Below are positions 37,906 to 48,000 of a stretch of DNA of 64,000 bases, piece by piece. Position 1 is the stretch's first letter, and every line of letters begins with the position of its first letter. The position numbers were made by a program, and so were the translations under genes. The notes under the pieces are model-generated. The model ran no database searches, was not told the DNA's origin, and was given only the letters and a program-made list of their open reading frames with translations. The stretch comes from Pseudomonadota bacterium (GTDB lineage Bacteria > Pseudomonadota > Gammaproteobacteria > Steroidobacterales > Steroidobacteraceae). The stretch lies in assembly GCA_025356815.1 (NCBI GenBank), contig JANXQL010000026.1, positions 1 to 64,000 on the forward strand. Reading direction: 5' to 3'.

Positions 37906-39567
37906 TCAGAATCGCTCGCTCGTCTCGACCGACACCTGCAGCCGCTTCGTCCCGGGCGGCGCGTCGAACGCATACGACAGGTCGACGTGCAGCACGTTGC
38001 CGAGCCCGGACCGGTTATTGCCGAGGCGCAGGCCGAGGCCGGCGTCCTTCAGCGTCCCGATCGGCGCAGCGCCGGCGAAGTCACGGCCCCAGGTACGCCC
38101 CACGTCGAAGAACGCAGCGGCACCCACCGTGAACAGCCGGAACGGGAACCAGTTGGTGAACACGCGATGCTCGAGCGTGAGCAGCGCGCTCGAGGTGCCG
38201 CCCTGGAAGCGAATCGGATAGCCACGCAGGCCCGTGTCGCCGCCGAGCAGCAACTGCTGGTCGCCATCCAGCCGGCGCGTCGTGGTGGCGGCGAGCGCTG
38301 CGTAGAACACCTGGCTGTCGGTGACGGGGGCGAAGTAGCGTGCGCCGAGAGTCAGGCGCAGGTTGCGCAGCATGCCATCGTCCAGACGCCCGTCGAGCGC
38401 GACGTTCGCGTACAGCTGCTGGTCGCGGCCGGGTTGCCATGCGTCCAGACCGGTGAGGCGCAGCAGTACCGAGTGGCTGACCGCCGTGGTTGCGCCGCGT
38501 GAGTAGCCGAGTTCCGCATACAGCGAGCGGCCCAGGTACAGGTCCTCGGTGCGGCCGATCAGGTCGACGTTCTCGCTCTTGACGTAGCGATCCTCGAGCA
38601 TCTGCCAGCCGACCCACGGATAGACCAGGCGCCGGTCCTCGGGCAGCGCGTAGGCGGTCGGTGCGGCAGGCTGCGACGTAAACGTCACCAGGTCATAGCG
38701 CATGCCGGCGAACCAGCGCCGCGTGACGCCGTTGACGAGGCCGCCAGACCAGCCGTAGTAAAGCTGCCCGCTGCGGTGCTGCTCGTCGAACTGGTCGAGC
38801 GCCTGCCCGCCGGAATACCGCTCTACATGGCTGGTGCCGTCGTAACCACCAACAGCGTACGCGTGATGGGTGTCGAGCGAATAGAACGGACGGGTGAGCG
38901 CGAGCGACTGCACGCGGCCGTCGCTGTTGTCGGCGTACTCGGCCGACACCTGCCACCAGGTCCCGAACGCCGTCGGATCGAAGTAGCTCAGCGCGGTCGA
39001 GCTGCGATCGACGTCGTGCGAGCGCGCCAGCGTGATCTTGCTGCCGCGACCGAGTAGATTGTTCTCGTCGATCTGTACCTTCGTATGGTTCTGGCCGCCG
39101 GCGCGGCCGAGCGAAACACCGGGGTTGAGCGTCCAGACATCGCGCACCGTGACCGCGATGTCGACGACATTTGCCGCGTCATCGTAGGCGATCGGCACGA
39201 CCCAGGCGTCGAATAGGTAGCGCCGGCCGCGTAGGATCCGCTCGGTCTCCTCCAGCCGCTGCGCCCGGAACAACTCGCCACTGACGAACAGCAGCTGCGC
39301 GCGCACGATCGATTCGCGGGTCTGGTAATGCAGCCGATTGGCGGCACGGTACAGCAGCCGATCCTCGCGCGGATCGGTGGTGTCGAAGATGTTCTGCACA
39401 TGCAGCTCTACCCGCCCGATGCGGGCCTGGCGGCGCTCGAGTTCGACGGCGTCGGGAACCCCGGCCGCGGCCTGCGCGGTCGCCGGCCGCTCGGCGGCGG
39501 GCGCGCCGGCGGCAAGCAGCAGCAGACAGCCAAGGAGCGCCGCGCGCGTTGCCGCTGCTCCGTTCAG
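37906..39567 (-). CDS. BamA/TamA-like outer membrane barrel protein, CTG start inferred
   Basis: The clear part (from a GTG at 39399) begins inside a POTRA-like region (RLHYQTRESIVRAQLLFVSGELF, ETERILRGRRYLFDAWV) and continues as a barrel with LGRGSKITLA and LRGYPIRFQGG, the latter like the RGF/RGY motif of Omp85 proteins; it ends in ETSERF. That start lacks export signals. Extending the frame to CTG 39567 adds an ideal signal peptide (ALLGCLLLLAAGAPAAE) with no stop, and this CTG overlaps the TGA of the preceding oxidoreductase gene. No ATG or GTG occurs in the added 56 codons. Full length would be 553 residues. Confidence 0.82.
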   Translation of the reverse strand: MNGAAATRAALLGCLLLLAAGAPAAERPATAQAAAGVPDAVELERRQARIGRVELHVQNIFDTTDPREDRLLYRAANRLHYQTRESIVRAQLLFVSGELFRAQRLEETERILRGRRYLFDAWVVPIAYDDAANVVDIAVTVRDVWTLNPGVSLGRAGGQNHTKVQIDENNLLGRGSKITLARSHDVDRSSTALSYFDPTAFGTWWQVSAEYADNSDGRVQSLALTRPFYSLDTHHAYAVGGYDGTSHVERYSGGQALDQFDEQHRSGQLYYGWSGGLVNGVTRRWFAGMRYDLVTFTSQPAAPTAYALPEDRRLVYPWVGWQMLEDRYVKSENVDLIGRTEDLYLGRSLYAELGYSRGATTAVSHSVLLRLTGLDAWQPGRDQQLYANVALDGRLDDGMLRNLRLTLGARYFAPVTDSQVFYAALAATTTRRLDGDQQLLLGGDTGLRGYPIRFQGGTSSALLTLEHRVFTNWFPFRLFTVGAAAFFDVGRTWGRDFAGAAPIGTLKDAGLGLRLGNNRSGLGNVLHVDLSYAFDAPPGTKRLQVSVETSERF

Positions 39568-40538
39568 GGGACAAGCACCGTAGAGCCGGTCGTGCGTCGA
39601 CCCTCGAGGTCGGCATGCGCACGCGCGGCCTCGGCGAGCGAATAGCGCTGGCCGACGACGATCTCGACGACGCCGTTGGCAACGACGTCGAACAGCTCGC
39701 GCGCAGCGCGGCCGAGTTCAGCCTTGGTGGCAATGTAGTGGAACAGCGTCGGGCGGGTCAGCAACAACGAGCCGCGCTTGCTCAACTCCAGCACGCTGAA
39801 CGGCGCAACCGGGCCGGACGCGTTGCCGTAGGTCACCATCATGCCGAGCCTGCGCAGACAGTCCAGCGAGGCGAAGAACGTGTCCTTGCCGACCGAGTCG
39901 TACACGACCGGCACACCCTTGCCGCGGGTAATCTCGCGCACACGGGTGACCAGCTCGTCGCGCGGCGTGACCAGCACGTGGTGCGCACCGTAGCGGCGCA
40001 CCAGCGCCGCCTTCTCGTCGCTGCCGACCACTGCAATTACCTCAGCGCCCAGATGGCGGGCCCATTGCACCAGAATCAGGCCGACGCCACCTGCGGCGGC
40101 ATGCACGACGATCGGGTCGCCCTTCTTTACCTTGTAGGTGCGCCGCAGCAGGTAGTGCGCGGTCAGGCCCTTCAGCATCATCGCGGCCGCCTGCTCGTCG
40201 GTGATCGCGTCCGGCAGGCGCACGACCCGCTCCGCCGGCATGTTGCGCGCCTCGGCATAGGAGCCGGGCGACGTCGAGGTGTAGGCGACCCGGTCGCCGA
40301 CGGCAAGCGACTTCACACCGCTCCCGAGTTCCTCGACGACGCCTGCCGCTTCGCGGCCAAGCAGCGAGGGCAGCGCCATCGGATACAGGCCGGTTCGGTC
40401 GTAGACGTCGATGAAGTTCACGCCCACGGCCGTGTGTCGGATGCGCACTTCGTCGCGCTTCAGGCGCGGCAGTTCCACTTCTGACCACTCGAGCACTTCG
40501 GGTCCGCCGTGCGCGCGTACCAGGACGCCTCGGGTCAT
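39564..40538 (-). CDS. Quinone oxidoreductase (zinc-free MDR superfamily)
   Basis: A 324-residue NADPH-dependent enzyme. It has the QOR signature VGVNFIDVYDRTGLYP, a nucleotide site VHAAAGGVGLILVQWARHLGAEVI, and a closing YSLAEAARAHADLEGRRTTGSTVL. No structural or catalytic zinc Cys cluster is present. It resembles E. coli QorA. GAGGAG just upstream fixes ATG 40538. Its stop overlaps the inferred CTG of the outer membrane gene. Confidence 0.93.
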   Translation of the reverse strand: MTRGVLVRAHGGPEVLEWSEVELPRLKRDEVRIRHTAVGVNFIDVYDRTGLYPMALPSLLGREAAGVVEELGSGVKSLAVGDRVAYTSTSPGSYAEARNMPAERVVRLPDAITDEQAAAMMLKGLTAHYLLRRTYKVKKGDPIVVHAAAGGVGLILVQWARHLGAEVIAVVGSDEKAALVRRYGAHHVLVTPRDELVTRVREITRGKGVPVVYDSVGKDTFFASLDCLRRLGMMVTYGNASGPVAPFSVLELSKRGSLLLTRPTLFHYIATKAELGRAARELFDVVANGVVEIVVGQRYSLAEAARAHADLEGRRTTGSTVLVP

Positions 40539-40609
40539 GCCAACTCCTCGACAGGTTTGGGGGGGGGAACGGAGCATGCCAAGTCTAGCAGCCCGCGCGC
40601 AGGGGGCCG

Positions 40610-40978
40610 TCAGTGGCCGAGCGGGCCGGTGGCGAGCACAAGATCGACGACCGGTGCGCCGCCGAGCAGGTGCTGGTCGATGATGCGGTCCAGGTTGTCG
40701 GGCGTGCAGCGCCTGTACCACGTGCCGTCCGGATAGACGACGGCGATCGGGCCCTCACGACAGATGCGCAGGCAGCCGGCCTTGGTGCGCAGCACGCCGC
40801 CCTCGACGTCGACGAGGCGCCGCTCGCGCAGGCGCCGCTTCAGATGCTCCCAGGCCGCCTCGCTCTCGTCGACCGGCGCACACTTTCCTCCGCCCACGCA
40901 GAGAAAGATGTGTCGTCGGGCGCTATCCAGATGCCGCGCGGCGAGGATGCCTGCGAGTTCGTCAAGGGGTGCGCTCAT
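40610..40978 (-). CDS. Thioredoxin-like [2Fe-2S] ferredoxin domain protein
   Basis: A 122-residue protein with four Cys in two pairs: [13 protein letters not shown] and [23 protein letters not shown]. This is the spacing of the thioredoxin-like 2Fe-2S ferredoxin family (NuoE/shethna-like). It is probably a small electron carrier or sensor. The ATG at 40978 is preferred over 41068, whose leader overlaps glnK. It lies 38 bp downstream of glnK on the same strand. Confidence 0.88.
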   Translation of the reverse strand: MSAPLDELAGILAARHLDSARRHIFLCVGGGKCAPVDESEAAWEHLKRRLRERRLVDVEGGVLRTKAGCLRICREGPIAVVYPDGTWYRRCTPDNLDRIIDQHLLGGAPVVDLVLATGPLGH

Positions 40979-41015
40979 GGCTGGAAGTGTATCCCAGCCA
41001 CGAGCGTTGATCGGG

Positions 41016-41408
<393 letters not shown>

Positions 41409-41411
41409 TCA

Positions 41412-41428
41412 TTGCAGCTTCCGTGCCG
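41412..41428 (-). promoter_or_regulatory. Candidate sigma54 (-24/-12) promoter of glnK
   Basis: On the minus strand the sequence reads CGGCACG-GAAG-CTGCA, with GG and GC ten bases apart as required by RpoN. The consensus is TGGCACG-N4-TTGCA, so two positions differ. It lies about 58-74 bases upstream of the glnK ATG. Confidence 0.5.
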
Positions 41429-41677
41429 ACGCCCGTGCGCCCGCAAATCATGGACTTAGTCGCCTGGCAGACCTGCTGACGCACCACCGTGGCGCAGTCG
41501 CGCCGAACGATGCGCGGCAATGGTGCGCGCGCCGGCGCCGAGCCATCGATACGGCGTCAGGGGACGGCGGTAAAGTCGTGGCTTACCACCGGCCGGTCTG
41601 CCGCACGAGGCGACGGCGGCACACGGCAAAGGCCGGCCGGAGTTGAACGGCCGCGACAGCGTGGCCCAGTTCGGCGA

Positions 41678-41709
41678 GTTTTGCTGCACTGCAAAATCAC
41701 CGCTATACT
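41678..41709 (+). promoter_or_regulatory. phaC promoter with overlapping inverted repeat
   Basis: TTGCTG (41681-41686), a 17-base spacer and TATACT (41704-41709) form a good sigma70 promoter 32 bp upstream of the phaC ATG. An inverted repeat TTTTGC-N6-GCAAAA (41680-41697 region) covers the -35. TGC/GCA-type repeats in PHA gene promoters are typical targets of the PhaR repressor in other proteobacteria; assignment here is inference. Confidence 0.62.
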
Positions 41710-41740
41710 CCCCGAGTCACGATCTGCAGGAGACAGGCCG

Positions 41741-43525
41741 ATGAGCGACCCGACGCTTCCCAAGCCCGATGCCGCTGCGACGGCGGCCGCCCATCCCCTG
41801 CTGCCGCGCGCACCGACCCCGGAGGCGATCGATCACGCGTTCCGTGCCGCCGTCGGCAAGCTCTCCGGGGGCCTGTCGCCGACGCCGTACGCGACCGCCT
41901 GGACTGATTGGGCCGTGCAGTTGGCCGCTTCGCCCGGTCGGCAGTTCGAGCTCGCCGCCAACGCGATGAAACGCGCTGCCGACACGATGCAGTTCGCAGC
42001 CCGCGCAGCCGGCGGCGAGAAGCTCGCGCCCGCGGACGGCAGCGCGGCCGACGCCGACAAGCGCTTTGTCGGCGATGCCTGGTCGCAGTATCCGTTCAAC
42101 GTGTACGCGCGGGCGTTCCAGAACAGCGCCGGCTGGCTGAAGGAGCTGCCCAAGGACATGGACGGCCTGGAGAAGTACCACGGCGACCTGATCGAGTTCA
42201 CGGTGCGGCAGTGGCTCGATGCGCTGTCACCCACGAACTTCCTGACGACGAACCCGGAGCTGCTGGAGCTGACGAGGGCCGAGGGCGGCCAGAACCTGAT
42301 GCGCGGCGCGCAGCACCTGGTGGAGGACCTGACGCGTACGATGCAGAAGAAGGGTCCGGTCGGCACCGAGGCATTTGAAGTCGGTAAGGGCGTCGCGCTC
42401 ACAGCCGGCAAGGTGGTGTTCCGCAACGCGCTGATCGAGCTGCTGCAGTACACGCCGACGACGCCGGACGTCTACGCGGAGCCGGTGCTCATCGTGCCGG
42501 CGTGGATCATGAAGTACTACATCCTCGACCTGAGCGCCCGCAACTCACTGGTCAAGTACCTAGTGGACCAGGGACACACGGTGTTCATGATCTCGTGGAA
42601 GAACCCAAGCCCCTCCGATCGCGACTTCGGCATGGACGACTACCTCGAGCTCGGCTTGAAGGCGGCCGTCGACGCTGTCAGCGCGATCGTCCCTGCGCGC
42701 GGCATCCACGCGACCGGCTATTGCATCGGCGGCACGTTGCTCGCGATCGGCGCAGCCTCCTTCGCGCTGCGAGGCGACACGCGGCTCGCGAGCGTGACGC
42801 TGTTGGCGGCGCAGACCGACTTCTCCGAGCCGGGCGAACTGTCGCTGTTCATCAACCCGAGCCAGCTGGCGATCCTCGAGTCGCAGATGCACCAGGAAGG
42901 CGTTCTCGACAGTCGCCAGATGGGTGGCGCGTTCCAGATGCTGCGACCGCGCGATCTGATCTGGCAGCCGATGGTGCAAAGCTACGTGAAGGGCCAGCGC
43001 GAGCCGATGATCGACCTGATGGCATGGAACGCCGACGGCACGCGCATGCCGTACAAGATGCACACCGAGTACCTGTACCGGCTGTACCTGGACAACGAGC
43101 TGGCGACCGGCCGCTTTCCGGTCCACGGCGAATCGGTGCGGCTCGGCGACGTGCACGCACCGATGTTCGTGGTCGGTACCGAGACCGACCACGTCGCGCC
43201 CTGGAAGAGTGTATTCAAGATCGGCGCGATGGTGCGCTCACCGGACTTCACCTTCCTGCTCACCAGCGGTGGCCACAACGCCGGCATCGTCAGCGGCCCG
43301 GTGCACCCGAAGCGCAAGCACCGCGTCCGTCGGCAGGAAGCGGGACACCGGCGCATCGAGGCCGACGAGTGGCTGGCAACGACCGCGCCGGCGCCGGGCT
43401 CCTGGTGGCCGACCTGGCAGCAGTGGCTGGTGGAGCACTCCGCTGCTCGCACGGCGCCGCCGTCGATGGGCGCCGAGGGCTACCCGGCACTCATGGACGC
43501 GCCGGGCGAGTACGTGCGCGGCTGA
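41741..43525 (+). CDS. phaC: Class I polyhydroxyalkanoate synthase
   Basis: A 594-residue enzyme polymerising 3-hydroxyacyl-CoA into PHA granules. The lipase-like box is GYCIGGTLLA with catalytic Cys328; the acid and base lie in GTETDHVAPW and SGGHNAGIVSGP. The N-terminal PhaC domain (NPFNVYARAF-like YPFNVYARAF, then LLEL) and about 590-residue length indicate class I, which needs no PhaE/PhaR subunit. No phaA/phaB is adjacent. AGGAGA precedes the ATG. Confidence 0.95.
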   Translation: MSDPTLPKPDAAATAAAHPLLPRAPTPEAIDHAFRAAVGKLSGGLSPTPYATAWTDWAVQLAASPGRQFELAANAMKRAADTMQFAARAAGGEKLAPADGSAADADKRFVGDAWSQYPFNVYARAFQNSAGWLKELPKDMDGLEKYHGDLIEFTVRQWLDALSPTNFLTTNPELLELTRAEGGQNLMRGAQHLVEDLTRTMQKKGPVGTEAFEVGKGVALTAGKVVFRNALIELLQYTPTTPDVYAEPVLIVPAWIMKYYILDLSARNSLVKYLVDQGHTVFMISWKNPSPSDRDFGMDDYLELGLKAAVDAVSAIVPARGIHATGYCIGGTLLAIGAASFALRGDTRLASVTLLAAQTDFSEPGELSLFINPSQLAILESQMHQEGVLDSRQMGGAFQMLRPRDLIWQPMVQSYVKGQREPMIDLMAWNADGTRMPYKMHTEYLYRLYLDNELATGRFPVHGESVRLGDVHAPMFVVGTETDHVAPWKSVFKIGAMVRSPDFTFLLTSGGHNAGIVSGPVHPKRKHRVRRQEAGHRRIEADEWLATTAPAPGSWWPTWQQWLVEHSAARTAPPSMGAEGYPALMDAPGEYVRG

Positions 43526-43532
43526 AAGCCCT

Positions 43533-44954
43533 TCAGCGCACGGCGGCGAGCGAGCGGATCAGCCGGTAGCTGAACTCGAGCGACTCGAAGAACTCGTTCA
43601 CGCCGACGCGCTCGTCGCGGCCGTGCGCGCGCAGGTCCGACTCCTCGACGAACGTGCCAGACACGCCGAAGGTCTGCAGTCCTGCGCGACGGAAGTACAC
43701 ACTGTCCGAAGCGCCCGACGACATCACCGGCACCAGCTTCAGACCCGGCCACATCTCGTCGGTGACCTTCTCCACCTTCGCGACCACCGCCCGATCTAAC
43801 GTCGCCGCCGGGCTCGGGACCGGCGCCCAGACCACGCCGATCTCCACCGTCGGGTCATCGATGACCCGCTTGAGCGTCGCGAGCACCTCGTCGGGCTTCT
43901 CGTCCGGCAGCAGCCGGCACTGGATGGTCGCCTTGGCCCGCATCGGGAGCGCGCTCTCGCTCTGGCCGCCCTGCAGCACGGTCACCGGGCAGGTGCTGTG
44001 GACCTGCGCGTTGATCACCGGCGCGTCACGCAGCTTGTCCAGCGCCACCGCATCGGTGGGGTTGGCGAGCAGCGAGCGCACGGCGACGGCAGTCTCGACA
44101 CCGACGCGGCCGGACACGGCCTCCAGGTACTGGCGCGTCGTGTCCGAGAAGCGCACCGGGAACTGGTACGCGTCGAGCTTCGCCAGCGCCCGCGCGAGCC
44201 GCGCGATCGCGTTGTCGCGCGGCGGCAGCGAGCTATGGCCGCCGGCACCGGCCGTCGTCAGCGAATAGGTCGCGTAGACCTTCTCGGCTGTCTGGATCGT
44301 GTTCCACAGCTTCTCGCCGTGCAGCGCCTGCGCCTTGCCGGCGTCATGGTTGATCACCAGGCCCGCCTCGATCAGCGGTCGATGCTCCTTGAGCATCCAC
44401 TCGACACCGTTGGCATCCCCGCCGGTTTCCTCGTCGGTGTTGAAGAACAGGATGATATCGCGCTCGGGCGTGTAGCCCTCCCGCTTAAGGCGGATCAGGT
44501 TGGCGGCCAGGATCGCCACCTCGTTCTTCACATCGACCGTGCCGCGGCCGTAGAAGAACCCGTCCTTTTCGGTCAGCGCGAACGGATCCATGCTCCAGGT
44601 CTCGCGGATCGCCTCGACGACGTCGAGGTGCGCGTTGTACAGCACCGGCGAGCCCTTGCCCTTGCCGTGCAGGCGCACGACGATGTTCATCTTGTCGGGG
44701 CGGGGTCCGCCGACGTAGACGTCGGTCGTCGGGAAGCCGGCGGCGAGAAAGCGCGCCGCGAGCGCATCGGCGGCCTTGGCCGAGCCGATCGCGTGCGTGG
44801 TGTTGAGACCGACGAGCTCGGCAAATATCTCGCGGGCGAGCGTCTCGGATGCGACCGGTGAACGGGGCGCCGATGCCGCAAGGGCGGGGGTCGCGACGAG
44901 CAGACTAAGCAGCGTGCCGAGGGCGGCGACGCGCAGGCGGTCGATCGGGGTCAT
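43533..44954 (-). CDS. M20 family metallopeptidase, exported
   Basis: A 473-residue protein with a signal peptide ending LVATPALAA. Zinc ligands and catalytic residues of the M20/ArgE/carboxypeptidase G2 family are visible: YNAHLDVVEA, GRGTVDVKNEVA, DEETGGDANG and the central dimerisation (lid) domain from about residue 205 to 320. M20 members release amino acids from small peptides or acyl-amino acids; this one would work in the periplasm. It converges with phaC eight bases away. Confidence 0.92.
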   Translation of the reverse strand: MTPIDRLRVAALGTLLSLLVATPALAASAPRSPVASETLAREIFAELVGLNTTHAIGSAKAADALAARFLAAGFPTTDVYVGGPRPDKMNIVVRLHGKGKGSPVLYNAHLDVVEAIRETWSMDPFALTEKDGFFYGRGTVDVKNEVAILAANLIRLKREGYTPERDIILFFNTDEETGGDANGVEWMLKEHRPLIEAGLVINHDAGKAQALHGEKLWNTIQTAEKVYATYSLTTAGAGGHSSLPPRDNAIARLARALAKLDAYQFPVRFSDTTRQYLEAVSGRVGVETAVAVRSLLANPTDAVALDKLRDAPVINAQVHSTCPVTVLQGGQSESALPMRAKATIQCRLLPDEKPDEVLATLKRVIDDPTVEIGVVWAPVPSPAATLDRAVVAKVEKVTDEMWPGLKLVPVMSSGASDSVYFRRAGLQTFGVSGTFVEESDLRAHGRDERVGVNEFFESLEFSYRLIRSLAAVR

Positions 44955-45054
44955 GGACGGGCTCCGGGCGTGGGCGCAGGAATCGCGCAGCCCGAGACTG
45001 TGCCCCCTCGCGCGCCGCTTCGCAAATCGCGCGCCCGCCGTTGCCCGCGTGGCA

Positions 45055-48000
45055 TCAACGCAGCGTCAGCATCAAGTCCTTGGCATCGACGTGCTGGCCA
45101 GGGCGCACCAGCACCTCGACCACCTCGGCGTCGCGCTCGGCGCGCACCGCGGCCTCCATCTTCATCGCCTCGAGCGTCACCAGCGTGTCGCCGGCGGCAA
45201 CCTTCTGGCCGGCCTTGACCGCGACCGTCACGACGTTGCCAGGCATCGGCGCGCCGATCTGGTTTGCGTCGCCAATCTCCGCCTTGCGGGCCGGCGGGCG
45301 CTTGGCGACCTTACTGCGGTCAGCGACGCGTACCGAGCGTGGCTGGCCGTTGAGCTCGAAGAAGACGGTGCGCGAGCCGTCCTCGTGCGCTTCACTCGCA
45401 GCCACGAAACGCACGATCAGCGTCTTGCCGCGCTCGAGGTCAATCGACAGCTCCTCGCCGACTTCCATGCCGTAGAAGAACGTCGGCGTCGGCAGCACCC
45501 CGACGTTGCCGTAGCGGGCGCGCTCCTTGGCGTAGTCGACAAACACCTTCGGGTACATCAGGTAGGAGGCGAACTCGCTGTCAATGATCGTACGGTCCAC
45601 CTTCTTCTCGGCGGCGGCACGCTCGGCTACCAGGTCCGCGGGGGGAAGCACCTCGCCCGGGCGGCGGGTGAGCGGTGCCCGGCCCTTCAGCACCTTCCGC
45701 TGCAGGTCCTGGGGGAAGCCGCCGTACGGCTGGCCGATGTCGCCGTGGAAGAACTGCACCACCGACTCGGGGAACGCGACCTCGTGCTCGGGATCCTCGA
45801 CCTGCGCGCGGGAGAGGCCCGAGGTCACCATCATGATCGCCATGTCACCGACGACCTTCGAGCTGGGTGTGACTTTCACGATGTCGCCGAACATCTGGTT
45901 CACGTCGGCGTAGGCCGACGCCACTTCCGGCCAGCGGTGCTCGTCGATGCCGAGCGAGCGCGCCTGCTCGCGCAGGTTGGTGTACTGGCCACCGGGCATG
46001 CCATGCAGGTAGACCTCGCTCGCGCCGGAACGGATGTCGCTCTCGAATGCACCGTAGCAGTGGCGTACCTGCTCCCAGTAGACTGACAGCAGTCGCAGGT
46101 GTCCGGCATCGAGGCCGGGGTCGCGTGGCGAGTGGCGCAGCGCCGCGGCGATCGAGCCTAGGTTGGGCTGCGAGGTCAGTCCGCTCATCGAATCGATGGC
46201 GGCGTCCACCGCATCGCAGCCGGCTTCCACCGCCGCCAGTACGCTTGCCGAGGCGACGCCGCTGGTGTCATGGGTGTGGAAGTGGATCGGGATAGAGATC
46301 TCCCCCTTCAGAGCAGTGACCAGCGCGCGCGCCGCCTGCGGCCTGCAAAGGCCTGCCATGTCCTTGATGCCCAGCACATGGGCGCCGGCCTTCTCCAGCT
46401 CCTTCGCCAAGCGTACGTAGTACTTGAGGTCGTACTTGGTCTCGCGCGGGTCGGACAGATTGCCGGTGTAGCAGATCGCGGCCTCCACGACCTTGCCGCT
46501 CGCGCCGACGGCGTCGATCGCGACACGCATGTTGTCGATCCAATTGAGCGAGTCGAAGATGCGGAACACATCCACGCCCGCGTTCGCCGCCTGCGCGACG
46601 AAATAGCGAACGACATTGTCCGGATAGTTCGTGTAGCCGACCGCATTGGCGGACCGCAGCAGCATCTGCAGCAGCAGGTTCGGCATGGCTGCACGAAATT
46701 CCACCAGCCGCTCCCACGGGTCTTCCTTGAGAAAGCGCATCGCGACGTCGAAGGTCGCGCCACCCCAGCACTCGACCGAGAACAGGTCCGGCAGCAGGCT
46801 GGCGTAGTACGGCGCGATCACGCTCATGTCGTGGGTGCGCATGCGCGTCGCCAGGAGCGACTGGTGGGCGTCGCGCATCGTCGTGTCGGTGATCAGCACG
46901 CGCTCTGAGGCAAGCATCCAGTCGGCGAGACCCTTCGGACCGCGTTCGTCCAGCAGCTGCTTGGTGCCCGGCCGCGGTGGCCCCAGGTCGAGCTTCGGCA
47001 CACGCGGTTGCGCGAGCCGCGTCGGCCGGCTGCGGTTCTTGACCTCGGGGTTGCCGTTGATGATGAGGTCACCGACGAAGTTCAATAGGCGGGTCGCGCG
47101 ATCCCGCCGGTGCGGGAAATTGAACAGCTCCGGCGTCTCGTCGATGAATTTGGTCGTGTAGGTGCCATCGACAAAGCGCGGGTGGTTGATGACCTGATCG
47201 AGGAAGCGCAGGTTGGTGGTCACGCCGCGGATGCGGAACTCCCACAGGCCGCGGTGCATGCGGCGGATCGTTTCCTCGGCGGTCGGCGCCCACGCCGTCA
47301 CCTTGACCAGCAGCGAGTCGTAGAACCGGCCGATGAATGCGCCGGAATATGCAGTGCCCGCATCGAGACGGATGCCGAACCCGGCGGGACTGCGATAGGC
47401 GGTGATCGTGCCGTAGTCGGGGATGAAGTTGTTTTCAGGATCCTCGGTCGTGATGCGGCCCTGCAGCGCATGGCCGAATACTCGGATCTCCGCCTGCGGT
47501 GGCACGCCCGAGGCGGGCGTGCCGATCACGGCACCCTCGGCGATGCGGATCTGCGCCTTGACGATGTCGATGCCGGTCACGACCTCCGTGACGGTGTGCT
47601 CGACCTGGATGCGCGGGTTCACCTCGATGAAGAACATCTTGCCGGTGTCGGCGTCCTGCAAGAACTCGACGGTGCCTGCATTCTTGTAGCGAACAGCGTT
47701 GCCGATCCTCAGCGCGAGCGCGCACAGCTCGGCGCGCTGGGCGTCGTCGAGAAACACCGCCGGGGCACGCTCGACAACCTTCTGGTTGCGACGCTGCACG
47801 GTGCAGTCCCGCTCCCACAGGTGGAAGAGGTTGCCGTGCTGGTCGCCCAGCAACTGCACCTCGATGTGCCGGGCACGGCGGATCAGCTTCTCGAGGTAGA
47901 CCTCATCATTGCCGAAGGCGGCCTTCGCCTCGCGGCGCGCGGCCGCGACGAGTTCCTCCAGCGTCGCTTCGCTCTCGATCACGCGCATGCCCCGTCCGCC

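Noticed and set aside
40559-40567. Run of nine G upstream of the quinone oxidoreductase gene
   Set aside because: It could be a phase-variable tract but lies upstream of a good ribosome site, outside coding sequence, and shows no promoter spacing effect I can defend.
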